In this document: piece by piece, positions 52,188-64,000 of the stretch
How positions within the stretch are numbered: the stretch's first letter is position 1
Layout: each line of letters opens with the position of its first letter
NCBI GenBank assembly: GCA_021234155.1
Contig: JAJEKV010000410.1
Span: 124,001-188,000 of the forward strand
Source of the DNA: Isoetes taiwanensis
Lineage: Eukaryota > Streptophyta > Lycopodiopsida > Isoetales > Isoetaceae
Length of the DNA stretch: 64,000 nt
Direction: 5' to 3'
The notes under the pieces: model-generated
Seen by the model: the letters and a program-made list of their open reading frames with translations, nothing else
Told to the model about the DNA's origin: nothing
Database searches by the model: none
Position numbers and translations under genes: made by a program

Positions 52188-54455
52188 TATATATATAAGG
52201 ATATATATATATATATATATACAAGTATTTGTACTATAAGGAGTGTCATAAGTGGGATGTAGGTACATAGGTTTCCCGGAATCTATTAAAGATTCTCTTG
52301 AGATTCCCTTAAATTTCCAAAAATTATCTCAAGATTCCTCTAGATTGCCCAAGATGCTAGGTAGATTCTCCTAGATTCCATTAGATTCTATGAAGATTCC
52401 CCTGCAAGCACACCTAGTGTCAAATATTCTCCTAGATCCTCTTGGTTTTTTCTCCAAGATTTCTAAGATTGCACAAAGATTCCCCTAGATTCTTAAGATT
52501 CTATAAAGATTTCCCTAAATTTTTCGAGAATTATCCCAACATGCCTCTAGATTCCCCAAGATTCTATGTAAATTCATTCAAAATTTCAAGGATTCATTCA
52601 AATTTTGTAAAGATTCCCCTATATTCTCAAAGATTTTATGAAGATTCTGAATTTTCTGAAATTCTCAAAGATTTTCATAATTTGTAGACTCTAAATCCAC
52701 TCCATTGCATATTTCAAATTGGGTGAGATCTCTCTCGGCCACTAAAATGCCAATTAAGGGGCATAGTGTTATTTGCCATCTAATAAATGAGAACAAAAAG
52801 AAAAAAGAAATAGATGTTCTATGCCCGGGGGGTGCACCTAATATAAAGTCTATATGGCATATGGCATGGTGCATAGGGTTAAGAAAAATTATCCCTTATA
52901 CGAAAATTTTCTAAGAAAAATATACTTCATATTTTATATACCCCTACCATATTTCTCTTATATCCATAATGAATTCAAGCAAGAAAAATACCCCCTCCCA
53001 TATATGGGTGCGGTTTTGGCTAAAAAAAATCCCTCCCGTACACTCACATGTTTTCTCACGGTTTTCTTGAGTGCACCCGGGTTCTATGTATTAGACTCAC
53101 TCTTAGAGGATTTCCTGTAGACAATATGTAGACAATATTTCTTGATATATTTGATGTGCCAACATCTATGGAAGCGTCTCCATCCTTCGATGGAATAAGT
53201 ACCTTTATGCCTTAAATTCCTTCAACTCTCAATAGTTCCACATAGAATTGTATGCGTGATAGAATTATGCGTCGTGATGTATCGCATTTGGCAAATGCAA
53301 AACGACCATTTGCAAGTCTTTAATAATATATGTTGGGCATATCTCAAATATATGTTGGAAAGTGGTTGGGCATATATTGGACATATGTTGGGCAAAAATG
53401 TTGGAAATATGTTGGAGACAAATGTTACACAATCTTCATTATATGTTAGCGGACCTACATGGCCTTGAAGCAGACGGGATGCCGAAGGCGCAAATTCGGC
53501 ATTAGATAACCTGAGAAATCTGATTGCAGAGACATCGAACATGTCGGCATTTAATTTCCCCATTTATTTCAATGACTTTTATTCAATGGATGAGATCAAA
53601 TCTTAAAATTAAACGGCCTGAATGTGGCCACCTTAAAATGTTTTAACGTACGTATCACTAAGATGTAAACAATGATACATTCTTCAATTTTCACATAATA
53701 TTTTTGTTTACTCACGAGCAATGCGGTTAATATCAAGACCTATAGATTATGCTAAAAGAAGCTATAACCATAAACATGACATCTCAACATCACAACTCAA
53801 ATCACAAAACTCCTTGATGTAGCCAAGGAGTTTCTTCACATCGTCTTTCAAGAACACCCTATGCTGATGGAACTATTATTGTAGTTCGATAAGTGTTGCA
53901 TGGAGTTGGTTCACACTTATTCCAATAAGTAGCAAAGCAAGAGCCTTCCAGTGTTTAGAGAAGCCAACATAATGAGCATGCTATGTCACAAATAAACAAT
54001 TAATACCAAAGTTTAATGTTTAACTGTTTTTCTTTTCATTCAAAGAACCACCCAAAAAATGCATGCATTTTTTCAAATCAAGCAACTAATACATAAGGCA
54101 TCCATTTTAGTTTCGCTTCCAGATGCTCTTGCTCCACTGTTTGAGCTTTCAAACAATGCCTACAACAAAATTCCAAGGAGGATGCTACATATCCAAAACA
54201 CTGCCTTGGTAAATTAAGGACCCTTCTATTGAAAGGAATTGAAGCCAATCTGCTCATGCCCAACCATAGCCATAGCCAAATCCTTCCAGTGCCAATTATT
54301 TCAAACAAAAAGTTTGCATAAAATCTCCACCATGAAGAAACCAAAATTTGTATCCGAATTATATTCATCAAAAGGCTTGTTCCCTTACAGATTATAGCTT
54401 CTGAATCATGTTCACTATTTGCAAAAAGAAAGAAAAAGCTGGGTAGAACTATTGC
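52188..54455 (+). repeat. Segmental duplication, copy 2
   Basis: Direct-orientation copy of 43475-46205. It begins with a shorter (TA)n (52188-52221) and ACAAGTATTTGTACTATAAG. It holds the GATTCC minisatellite at 52260-52680 and the MITE at 52824-53080. Confidence 0.85.
52824..53080. mobile_element. 257-bp MITE with 8-bp target-site duplication (hAT-like)
   Basis: GTTCTATG occurs immediately before (52816-52823) and after (53081-53088). The homologous place in the other duplicate (44798-44805) has GTTCTATG once with no insertion, so the borders are defined by an empty site. Ends are CCCGGGGGGTGCACC and GAGTGCACCCGG, short inverted repeats. An 8-bp duplication is typical of the hAT superfamily. 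There is no transposase ORF, so it is non-autonomous. It inserted after the segmental duplication. Confidence 0.85.
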
Positions 54456-54555
54456 CTGGAAGCAGCAGAGAGGGGTAGAACTATTGCCTGGAAGCTGGGT
54501 AGAACTATTGCCTGGAACTATGCACAAGCAGCAGAGAGGGGTTTGTGCTGGGATG
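54440..54555. repeat. Short tandem repeats GGGTAGAACTATTGCCTGGA
   Basis: Three copies of the roughly 25-35-bp unit, with an AGCAGCAGAGAGGGGT segment present twice. The homologous place in copy 1 (about 46190) has one copy. Confidence 0.7.
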
Positions 54556-55375
54556 ATAATTTTGGGCCCTAACTGCAGCAATTTCTCTGCCTAGAAGCAC
54601 AGATCCGACACAAATTTCAACTCGGTATATTCTGCAGCCAGGAACTGGTAGATTTATTCATTTTGATACCTACCAGATATATTGGATACGCTAGCAACAC
54701 AAATAAAAGTGATAATATTTAAAAATCTTAAGAAATTCAATAGAACAGTGTATAAAGCTTACGGGATACCGTGAATCAAATGTGGTTGGATTTCAACAGG
54801 CAAGAATCAAATGCTTCGGCTTGCAAAGCTCAAAGCCCAGACCGCACCTACGATAACCTGTTAAGATGTCAACAGGGAACGGGCTGCAATGACAATTGAA
54901 AAGGCGCGATGGAACTATTATCTCCATAATAAAGTGGATATGGTAATGTACCTGCATAATTATTGAGCCTTTGGCAGTCAATCTTCACCTTGATGTGCTA
55001 TAAGTGATAAAGTAGTAATGACAATATGCCCTTCCAAAACATCCTATCCAGAATCAACAATTTCAAATGCTGTTAACTTTGCCCAAGGCTTGCAATTAAG
55101 GCGGGGCGGCTTATGTAAAGGCAATAAATGCGAACCCATGGAACTTCGTTAAGCCCATAGCTGGGTTTGAGAACTCCACCCATTTTGTGCATAGAGATAA
55201 CATTTTGTTCTGGTCCCCAAATCCTGGACTACAATGCTTGAGCATAAATAAGCGCCCATCTTGAGGCATGTATACAATGAAACCAAATTTGCATCAAAAT
55301 CGCAAACTGACTTGAATGAACTAAAACCAAAATTTAAAATAAACTTGATATTTTTTACGGACGTTTCTCCAAGCA

Positions 55376-55458
55376 TCATGCAAACTCGGCCATTGAGTAG
55401 AATAAAGAAGAGCCAAAGACAATACCAAGAAAGCAAAAGCTACGCTCCAAGTTTTACC
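55376..55458 (-). CDS. Exon of an unidentified membrane protein (candidate)
   Basis: The minus strand reads KTWSVAFAFLVLSLALLYST followed by QWPSLHDAWRNVR, a clear hydrophobic transmembrane helix then a basic segment, followed by a GTAAAA donor. I do not recognise the family. It may belong with the exon at 55803-55914. Confidence 0.35.
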
Positions 55459-55802
55459 GGTGGGCAAGCTCAAATAACTTGAAACAGGTTATGGAAAAAT
55501 GAAGGCAAACCACTTTTCTTCTTAAATCTTTGCAAAAGGAAACCGGAGGATTAGTCATCATGTCTTTATCATAGATGGACGATTCCCAACTTAAATCTAC
55601 CGCCTATTGAAGCGGTACCCAATAGCGGTGTCCAAAATACCAATAACGCCTCCGCGGTGCACTAATCGAAGATGCAAAATGTTATCCTATGATGTAAAAT
55701 TGCTTTTTCTTCTTTAGGGCTTAATTTCTTCTTCTTTAGAGCGTAATCCAATGCAAGTGAACTCATAAATCAAAATGGAGGCAAGAAATAGCATTTGCTT
55801 AC

Positions 55803-55914
55803 TTTTGGGCCTGATAAAGCCGAGTATAATTATCGCCCACATCATTGCCACAAGGGAGAGAAGCACCTTCGCCTCCGCCTTCCGGTCGAGCTTGCAACAA
55901 TGAATCTTCGTGGC
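55803..55914 (-). CDS. Unidentified exon (candidate)
   Basis: The minus strand reads GHEDSLLQARPEGGGEGASL then NDVGDNYTRLYQAQK with donor AAAA|GTAAGC and a possible TTTGCAAG acceptor. The overlapping frame is also open and hydrophobic (VLLSLVAMMWAIIILGF), so the correct frame is uncertain. Confidence 0.3.
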
Positions 55915-57434
55915 CCTTGCAAACAATCCACAAGTACATGTAAGAACAATTAAAAAAAAATCTCTTATGTGCAAGCAACCTACCAAAGACGATAAGATTT
56001 TGCAAAGAATCATTGCCAATGTTAAAGCTCAAGTGGTTTCAAATTGCCATCTCTTACGCGACAATCGCACATTGAAAGGGATCCCACCGACATACAACAT
56101 GCCCACAATGGCAAGCAAGATCACAAGCAGCAAAAACATTGCGGGGTTGTTCTCCTGTTCCAACCTCTTGTCGACACTAGGACAACCGCCTATGCATAAC
56201 CATCCAACCGCCTCAAAAAGCGATCCACTTTTCATAAAGAATAGCTGCCATGGATTATAGCAGGTCTAACTTAGCATCGGGACTAGCATTAGTATAATAA
56301 GAGTATACCTCTTCAATACGTAATTTCATTACCTCCTTTGAATTAGATTCAAACAATGGACATGTACTACCCGATGGACCTAGTAAAAGTGTCATAGAAC
56401 CAGCGTTATGTAACCATCCACGTCCCTCAAAACCGTAGTCTTAGTGCTTTTCATTTTCTTTACGTACAACTTCGTGACATGGACTACACAAAAATCCCAA
56501 TGCCTTTTACCAAATGTTTCATAATCGGAAGCATCCTCAAGATGATGAAGGGTCACATTAGTGCCCTTGAAGCGGATGACCTAAAGCAGGATCAAGGTAC
56601 ATAAATAATACGCTTTTGAGAAATAAAACAAAGGAAGTGCATATTGCAAGGTAATATACCAGGCTTTCATTTTCTTCAGATCGTTTCATCGTATTGGTCC
56701 CATGCAATCTTCATGGATTTGGACATGAATTTTTTCGCCAGAACCCCTCAAAAAGCAGAGTGCAAAGTACAAAGCAATTCGATTGCATTTGACCCATGTC
56801 GATATATCGGCTTGACTTTTCTCGAGCAAAAGAACCTAAAAGTTGCCTCAAAATAAATAAGCATAGCTGGAACTCGTTTGCTCCCCTTCAATTATGCCAC
56901 CCACTGTTTAAACCACGAAGTTTTGTATACATAAAATTTGCATCCCGCAATCTATACCACATAAGGTTTCTATGAAGCCCTCGGTTTTGAGGCACCCATT
57001 TACCCCAGGATCTTGGATCTTGGATCTTTTTAAGCATGGGAGTTACCTTACCGGATGTGCTCCCCTTGCCAACATTTGAAGGCCCCGCCCAAATGGGAAA
57101 TGTGAGAATAATAGCCCGCCCAAACTTTTCATAGTCTTTATATATTAGTTTAAACAAAACATGTGTACTTACCACAAGATCAACGTCGGCTACAACAGAT
57201 GCAAAGTTCAAGATTGCCACTCCCAAGTCTCCAAACCATCCAAACTAGCATCAAATATTTGAATCATCTTTGTGTCTCAACAACCTGAAGGTTTTGTAGG
57301 CATTTCTGCAGTTGATGAAGATCAAATACTAGAAAAATAAAACTTTGCATCGTAGAATACGAGACAACATCCACAGATAGTAGATCCAATCGAAATGACT
57401 TATCAATGAATTGCAAAGGCATCCCGCAATGATG

Positions 57435-58760
57435 CACAAGTTATCCACAAGAGCAAGTTGCTATCGTTGTGTAAAAATATGCCGAGCACAAATTCTCCCT
57501 ATAATAATTAAAACGTAAGTGAGGTTTCGGGGATAGAGTATCTGACCTCTAGTGGTAAAATGAATCAATTCTCGAATATAATAACACATGTTGCCTTGCT
57601 GCTAAGAGCCACTTGAAGATGGCACATCTGCATTCCATGCGCATTGCAAGCGCAAAATAATAAGAATGTAAGCCTTTAAAATAGTAATAGTCAGATGAAA
57701 AGGGCATTTACCTATCCGCAGATGCGCTGATTTGCTATTCTTGAGAAGGAGAAATCTTCTAAGTAAGAACAAAACATTCCTTAACCCTTAAAGAGGGAAG
57801 GGCAGAAGAAACTCCAACTTCAAGAAATCGCCGAAGTAGTGTATCAACTAGTTCGTCATCACCACCAACAAGACCATCCGTTGCCTCATTCTGCCCATTA
57901 GTCCAAATAAGCTTCACAACAAAAACAGAGAAAACAGATAGCAAGACATACATGCAGGAAAAGTGTTAGACTGACCACGTTTGCCACATCAAAAGTATCT
58001 AGCAAACTGCCCTCCGAGTAATCCCAAAGTCGAATCTAGAAAAAAAATGTTCTTGTAAAAATATAATTATCAAATTACAGGAATAATAATGATAAAAATA
58101 CCTAACTAAAAGATTCTCCAAATAATTAAACTAATTGAAGAACAGAACACACATGCATATTGATCTTATATTGCTTATTTCAAAATCTACATTGTTTGGT
58201 AAGCAACATCAAGCCATAAGCCAAATTAGCTTCCTATATGAAAGCCGGGCCTTATCCGCTAAGGTGGAAGTGGCGTAAGTCAATTTTGGATACTTATTTT
58301 AGCATATACAATTACATGCACGATTATCTCCTTTAGCATGCATCGCCTCCAGCAGAGATGAGGAGTGATAAGAGATGAGGAGTGATACGCTCGAATAACT
58401 TCCTATAAATGCAAGGCAAGAGACAAAGCTACATCGAGCATTGTATATCAGAATAACACCAAGGTGCATGAACAATAATCAAGATGTTAAAGTAGAGGGT
58501 CCTTTAACAAGGTCCATTTTTAATTTATGCACTTACATTTCGTAATTCTTACACGATATTTTACCACATTTTACTTGAGTTTAAAGAAGCATGGGGATTT
58601 ATTTGCACTAAATATCTTGTAAGGCGGTTAAGGCATACTTTGTATGCCCTGACAAAAACGAAAATAAGAGACAACAGAACATTCAAGGACGCCAGAATCT
58701 TGAAGTCCCTATCGGTTGTAATAATGAAATTCATCGAGAAGTCACCCCAAAACAATTCAT
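57435..58760 (-). CDS. TRM82/WDR4-like WD40 subunit of tRNA m7G46 methyltransferase (partial)
   Basis: TRM82 (WDR4 in animals) is the non-catalytic WD40 partner of the TRM8 enzyme that makes m7G46 in tRNA. One exon (about 58696-58760) reads FSMNFIITTDRDFKI, the family's conserved segment after an F(S) strand. The exon at 58035-57976, bounded by TTTTTTCTAG and G|GTCAGT, reads IRLWDYSEGSLLDTFDVANV, a WD40 unit with the family's SGSLLDT signature. Phase-compatible candidates follow: 57890 downward (NEATDGLVGGDDELVDTLLR), about 57627-57568 (CHLQVALSSKATCVIIFEN) and about 57498-57440 (GEFVLGIFLHNDSNLLLWI). The N-terminal exons upstream and the C-terminus were not identified. Another WD40 protein is possible, but the DRDFKI plus RLWDY...GSLLDT pair argues for this one. 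Confidence 0.55.
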
Positions 58761-59830
58761 GTAATGTTATCATTCAAGAAATAGAAGACGACAATCTAGG
58801 TCAAACCGGTTATGGCTGCAAAAATGATTCATCATCATGAACATGCCAAATATAAAACAAAATATTTACACCGTAAATGGATTTCCCAAAAGAAACTATG
58901 GCATTGATTGGGCATCTTGCTAATATATTCCAAAATAAGGCACAACATAACCTCGGGCAAAAAACTTACGAGCATGTTTTTTCCGAAAAGTTGAAGCGAC
59001 AAACATTTGGTCATAGGCAATGATTTGGTGGTCACTTAATATGACATTGCAATTCCAAAAATCTTTGTGACCTTTTTAATTTTGGAGCTTGTGCAAAATC
59101 TTGCAAAACATTATAGAACATGCTTTGTTGAGTCATCCTATTGTTGCAGTTCGAAACATTGGATTTGCAAACATTAAGACATTGCACAAAAATCAGCAAG
59201 AAAAGGAGCAAAAATCAACAATATGCTGAAGACTCATCTTCCAATGCCAAAGAACCTCCAAAGCAACGATGTCCAAAGTAAAATGGTAAATTGTTGCAAA
59301 GTTGCATGCATAGAGGGAACTCACATGTTTGTAAAATACAGCTCCTATCAAATTGTGATGACAAAAGGTTCGTTGTCTCTAGCATGCCTCGAAATGATCG
59401 CCTATGACATTTCGGCAATGCTTACAACATCTAATAATCTCAATAATCAAACGCCCTTTTGTCCCAAAGGTAACAACCAGAAATGAAGCACGTGGTTCCA
59501 TCATGTGCATAGTTCAATGAAAGCCTATTGAACTCTAGAGATGTGAGAGTAGAGCAGACACTAAAATGTTCGAAGCAATACATATGGAACACATGCTGGC
59601 ATTTAAGATATATAACGTGAATCCTAGAAGCACGTTTTATGGAATGAGGTTTGAAGGCTTTCCATATCCATATAAATATTGAACGTAGCGGAAGAGAGAA
59701 AGAACTCGTGAAATTTAATGTAGATCCACTGCATCACTCAAACTAGTCATCGCTGCAAAAAATGATTCAGAGTGTTATTACAGACAACTATGCAATGAAG
59801 CCCAAAAAGAAGCAATAGAAATTTTCTTAC

Positions 59831-59889
59831 TGCGGAAGTGGGTTGAGGCCTCCAGCCAAGCTTATCCTCTTCACGGCCAAATGAGAGCT
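59831..59889 (-). CDS. Unidentified coding exon (candidate)
   Basis: The minus strand reads ELSFGREEDKLGWRPQPTSA between an AATGACAG acceptor and a GCA|GTAAGA donor. Borders and content look real, but the family is not recognised. It may be an upstream exon of the WD40 gene or a separate gene. Confidence 0.35.
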
Positions 59890-62800
59890 CTGTCATTTCC
59901 CGAAATATTTATGATAGTAATTTGTTAATTAGAATTTTGGTTGAGACATCATTTTCTGGAAAGTCCACATCAGTATATCTCCTGAAAATGTTCGAAGTAT
60001 ATCTGACCTGAATGGGATCCCCAATACAGCAACGGCTCTTGCAAAATAGCATACAATCTGCATGATCCATTGACCAGCAATTATAAGGGGCTGTGCAAAT
60101 CCGCTAACGATTCTGCAAAGCATGCATGGCTGCAGGCAATCTCCCTCAATGTACTTGAATTCTCTTGCATGTCCCAGAGAAGTATGACACTTATTGAAAG
60201 ACATCAAACATTGCAGTTGCTATATCTCATTTTGGTTTACAGGCCGAACTCTACTAGAAACACATGCTTAATTTTGTTTCATTTTTGGCAGACTAAGTAT
60301 GGCAATCCATGTATGTGTCCCATACAAACATTTAACCATGCCTGCTTCTAACTCTTCATAGATCATGCACGAAGTGCAAAACTTAGTGCATCTCATCTTT
60401 ATGGGCATACAAATACCTGGAAATAATGCTCGACATTTTTCCATGTCCGAATCTTTGCGAGCCATCGGGCATTGAAATTGGATTGTGAAAAGTTTGATAA
60501 AGCGCCATATGGTTTCGGAAAATGATGGAATACTATCTTCATGACTTGCCTTGGTGCATCTTGGCCACAATTGAGAACACATGTGGGGGCGACCATCCGA
60601 ATAGGCTTTAAATATCCGAGATATGAGCATATCGGTTGGTGAAGCAAGACAAACTCAATAACTCATTGAAGTAAGTCATAAAATGAGGCTTTCTTAACCG
60701 CTTTGGAAGATCTTCGATTGTTTCAAAGCTGAGATCTAAGATGACACCTCTGCCATACACAAAACAGAATTGGTTTCTTGAAAGCTCGGAAGATCTTCGA
60801 CTCTTTCAACAGATCTTATTGGTGACGATTTATTCTATCTCCCTTAAGCAAAATAGACATGAAACTTGCAAAACCTGTATTTTATTTTAAAGGAAGATTC
60901 AAATTATCTAAGACCGAAGCAGTTTGGACAGTATGAGCAAATCCCCAAATTTGGCAAGCTCCTTTAGGGACATGACTGCCTAAAACCTGGACATTCCGCA
61001 GCTATACTGCAAAAATCGACCAAGCAGACAAAGTTAATGCACAAGAAGACCCTAGCAGATCAAATGATGGTTCAACAAACAATTACCTGGCAGCCAAGAG
61101 AGCACCTATAACCCAAAAAATGCCAATATAAACCCGAAAATAGCAAAACAATCCACTAGCATGATTTATCGCCACGCCAACAATGGCTTCTAGCTTCATG
61201 ATTTGCAAGGAATAAAATTTACAACCCAATGGATGAGATTCAAGCCACACAGTCTGAGAATCTGCAAATGTTACATGCAAAGACTATAATCGCTTCAACT
61301 GATCGAAAAGCAAACAGAAGCAATAAAAGAAATTGCTAACCGACTGATTGAGCCTGTGTCAAGACTTAAAGCGACGACTCAAAATTTCTCCACGATCATT
61401 TCTAGAATGTCCTAAATTTAAAGGAAAACCTATGTAACAATGACATGAAAACTTTTCACCTGTTTTTTACTTCCAACAAATTTGTGAAGAACCGCAAGAG
61501 ATCAAATAGCATACTCACCAAAATTTATTAGCTTAAAAAAGCATACACCGCAAAAATTTAATAGCTTAAAGTCTTAAATTACCAAAACTTCACGTTATTG
61601 CCCCCACTTTCCAAAAGAATTGTTTTGCCACTTTTTTGCCATGGCAATAACCACAAACAACGCGTTCTGACTTAGAAATAACAGGAGGATTGGGTCCGCC
61701 ATGTCAACCCCTGCATTGGTACATTCATGATAGTGACGAACGAAACAAGGTTGCCTCGGGAAAAAACATACCTCTTACGTGGGTCATGCGAGTAGCATCA
61801 ACCTTAGATACAATAAATCCATACAGTGGATTACTAAAGAGGATGAAAAACATGAATATACAAACCGTGATTTTTGACACTGAATGGATCCATTGCTAGG
61901 GAACAAGTTGCTGCTATCTTGCATGCAAATAACGCGGTTACGGTAATTTGTCAAATAATCAAATTAAAACACGAGCAAGCTAGATTAATAAATGCTGGAT
62001 CAACAAATGCACTTGTCTGACCTTCCACAGAAAGATAAATAGGTTGCAGAATCTGTAGAACTTTAAGGTGGATGATTACATAATTCTGAAAGAGCGAGAA
62101 GTGTATATGAGCATATTGGATCCACCGTATGACCAAAATAATCTACCACAGACACATATACATGCTGCACATGTCGGAGTAGTTATTCTCACAAGCTGCA
62201 AAGAAGAAGAAACATTATCACAGTTAATGACGAATGAAAGAAGAAGCAGAGTGAACGAAGAGCTTCTCACAATGAATTGACAATATAGTTTGGTCAGACT
62301 GCTTTGTGTCCCCAGAATCCTTCTCTCTCTATAACCAGCTTCTCAAAAAACCAAAGCCACTGCAATTTCCTAACTGGCCATAGTTTTGTAAGGCTGCAAT
62401 AACAACCAAATAATTAACCCCGCAACAACGGTCATAATCAAACGATCTTTCTAGAAAGAGCTCCGAAATCTTGATGTAATGCAAAATCGACCAGTACCTC
62501 CATGAAAAATAAACCCCTGCCCAACCCTGCCATAAAACGAAAAATTCGATCTACATATCACTAGCACAATCCAACTGCATAATGCCACAACCAGTTCTAC
62601 TAGCGGTAATCTCCGAACAACTAGTTTCCACAAGCGGCCCCGTCATTTATCATAAGCAGATTCAATTTTTCTGTATAACGATAAAAATCAAAGGGAAAAG
62701 CCTTCAACAAATGCCTAACCTAGCTATCAACAAATGGATCCAGCTATAGATCATACCTCTCGAGCAAATTTCGTCGCATAAAGCGGAGGAAGGTTTTGAG

Positions 62801-64000
62801 TTGATTTCTCTGGCCGCAACAAGCAAATTGAATTGTGCTCCATGTGCGGAACAACAAAAAGTGTTTCAATGTAAACAACATCGCTAATCTATCTCCCCAA
62901 AGAAAGGGAAGAAAAAAAGGAATTCGATATGGATAGTCCAAAGTACAATGGGCGTTAGCAGCCTCATCACTCATTTGCAAAGATAATTGGCAGCTCCTAC
63001 CTAATAGGAGTCGAGGTTTCAACCTTTGCTAATCCAACAACAAGCGGCAACCCCGCCCATTATCTAGCATAATCACTCAAGAGGGAAAAACATAGCCCAC
63101 ACTTTCTTTCCATATACCTTTGAACATGCCATATTAAGTCAAAAGTGCAAAGAATTGGGTTTGCTAAATTGGAAACGTGATTCTCGGTCTTGAAATAATG
63201 TAAGCAAGATTAGAATGTTTACAGAGACCGAAGCTTCAACATTTATCCCATATATGATAATCATTTACGGATCACATCCAATGCCGGTGATTTATCAATT
63301 AGCGGTAGCCGATTAAGCATAAAACACATATGAAAAATCGCCACAATTACCACGAAAACAAAGACACGGATATTGTGTTCTCCTTTCCGGAAAAGACTAC
63401 TTTGTTATAGGCGGAACTTATACCGCCCTAAAAACGAGACCGAGAAAAGTTCATATTCTTCCATCAATTTAGACCGAAAGGGTTACAAATGCGGAACGGT
63501 AACATCTAATATGGTTCTAATTACAACACAATCAATGTCAAAGAAAAGGCTCTTGTAACACAGCAAAACTTTTTGTCCTCCTATGAGAAATAAAAAATGC
63601 TCTTTTAACCAGTTGCCAATCAATCACAAAACTTCATCTTAATTTGAAGCTTGACGCTTGATCTACATGATAACTGGAATTTGGCAATTCTTCTTGAAAC
63701 CTTCAAAATCAACTGCCAGTTATGTTAAAACAATTATTTTGTGAAGAAAAATGTTATAGATGCAAAACGAAACATACGTGATGGTGGGTTGTGTATATTA
63801 GGTGCTTCACTCCCTTGTGCATGAACAAACCGTGGTTGCTCCCACAATTGTCATCTCGGAGATGCCTTTACTCTCATCCCAGCTTCGGGATACATTAAGC
63901 CATGTTGGCATGAGCACAAAAAGGCGATCACAGTATCCCAAAGACAACCACGGTCTATTTTCGACCTGATCCAAATAACCGCATAATATCCAGCTGTGTG
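59890..64000. other. Interval with weak exon-like ORFs, gene not identified
   Basis: A/T-rich with several minus-strand open stretches bounded by GT or AG. About 60416-60620 is open in two frames and ends at CCAG|GTATTTG. About 60885-60970 reads GSHVPKGACQIWGFAHTVQT. About 61775-61860 reads NPLYGFIVSKVDATRMTHVR. None is recognised. A 17-bp tandem repeat GAGATGAGGAGTGATA lies just before this interval at about 58354-58390. Confidence 0.25.

Noticed and set aside
60268-60647. Overlapping minus-strand ORFs of 120 and 82 codons
   Set aside because: Two frames are open together and neither gives a recognisable domain; mentioned only as an exon-like stretch.

Overview
The window reads as nuclear DNA of a land plant. 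The evidence is a chromodomain-type Ty3/gypsy retrotransposon with a long LTR, GT-AG introns, and gene fragments of plant type: a pentatricopeptide-repeat protein, a leucine-rich-repeat receptor-like protein, an SH3P-type BAR-domain protein, and a WD40 subunit of the tRNA m7G methyltransferase. Low coding density, T-rich introns and many small repeats fit a repeat-rich genome. A fern or other non-seed plant is possible, but nothing here fixes the species.

Layout. 1-4080: the decayed 3' part of a Ty3/gypsy element (end of RNase H, integrase, chromodomain region, polypurine tract, 1.65-kb 3' LTR). 4081-14640: mostly non-coding, with one small two-exon gene candidate (5599-5983), a Harbinger-like MITE with target-site duplication (7767-8333), a minisatellite of pol III B-box motifs (8422-8580), perfect hairpins and several short tandem repeats. 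14640-22250: scattered exon-like blocks on the + strand that I cannot name. 22696-43598: a tandem array of a 5.47-kb unit (a partial unit, a diverged unit 0, three near-identical units A, B and C, the last truncated). Each unit has a TATA-type promoter, a first exon starting MTK/MSK, and in A and B a downstream exon pair that splices in frame. A (TA)n tract and a shared signature sequence lie at both ends of the array, in opposite orientation.

43475-54460: a direct segmental duplication (43.5-46.2 and 52.2-54.5 kb) that starts at the same (TA)n signature and a GATTCC-rich minisatellite. One copy carries a 257-bp MITE and the other has the empty site. Between and beyond the copies, all on the minus strand, lie parts of an SH3P gene (47686-48294), a PPR gene (49095-49452), an LRR gene (51403-51590), unnamed membrane-protein-like exons (55.4-55.9 kb) and a TRM82/WDR4-like gene (57.4-58.8 kb).

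The most important caution is that aligned repeat copies differ mainly at CTG/CAG sites (often CCTGG/CCAGG), where one copy has CTG or CAG and another has CCG, TCG, CG or scrambled bases. This is not what cytosine deamination would give. It looks like consensus error at CHG-methylated sites. Many broken frames and splice sites here may therefore be artefacts, so 'pseudogene' calls are provisional.
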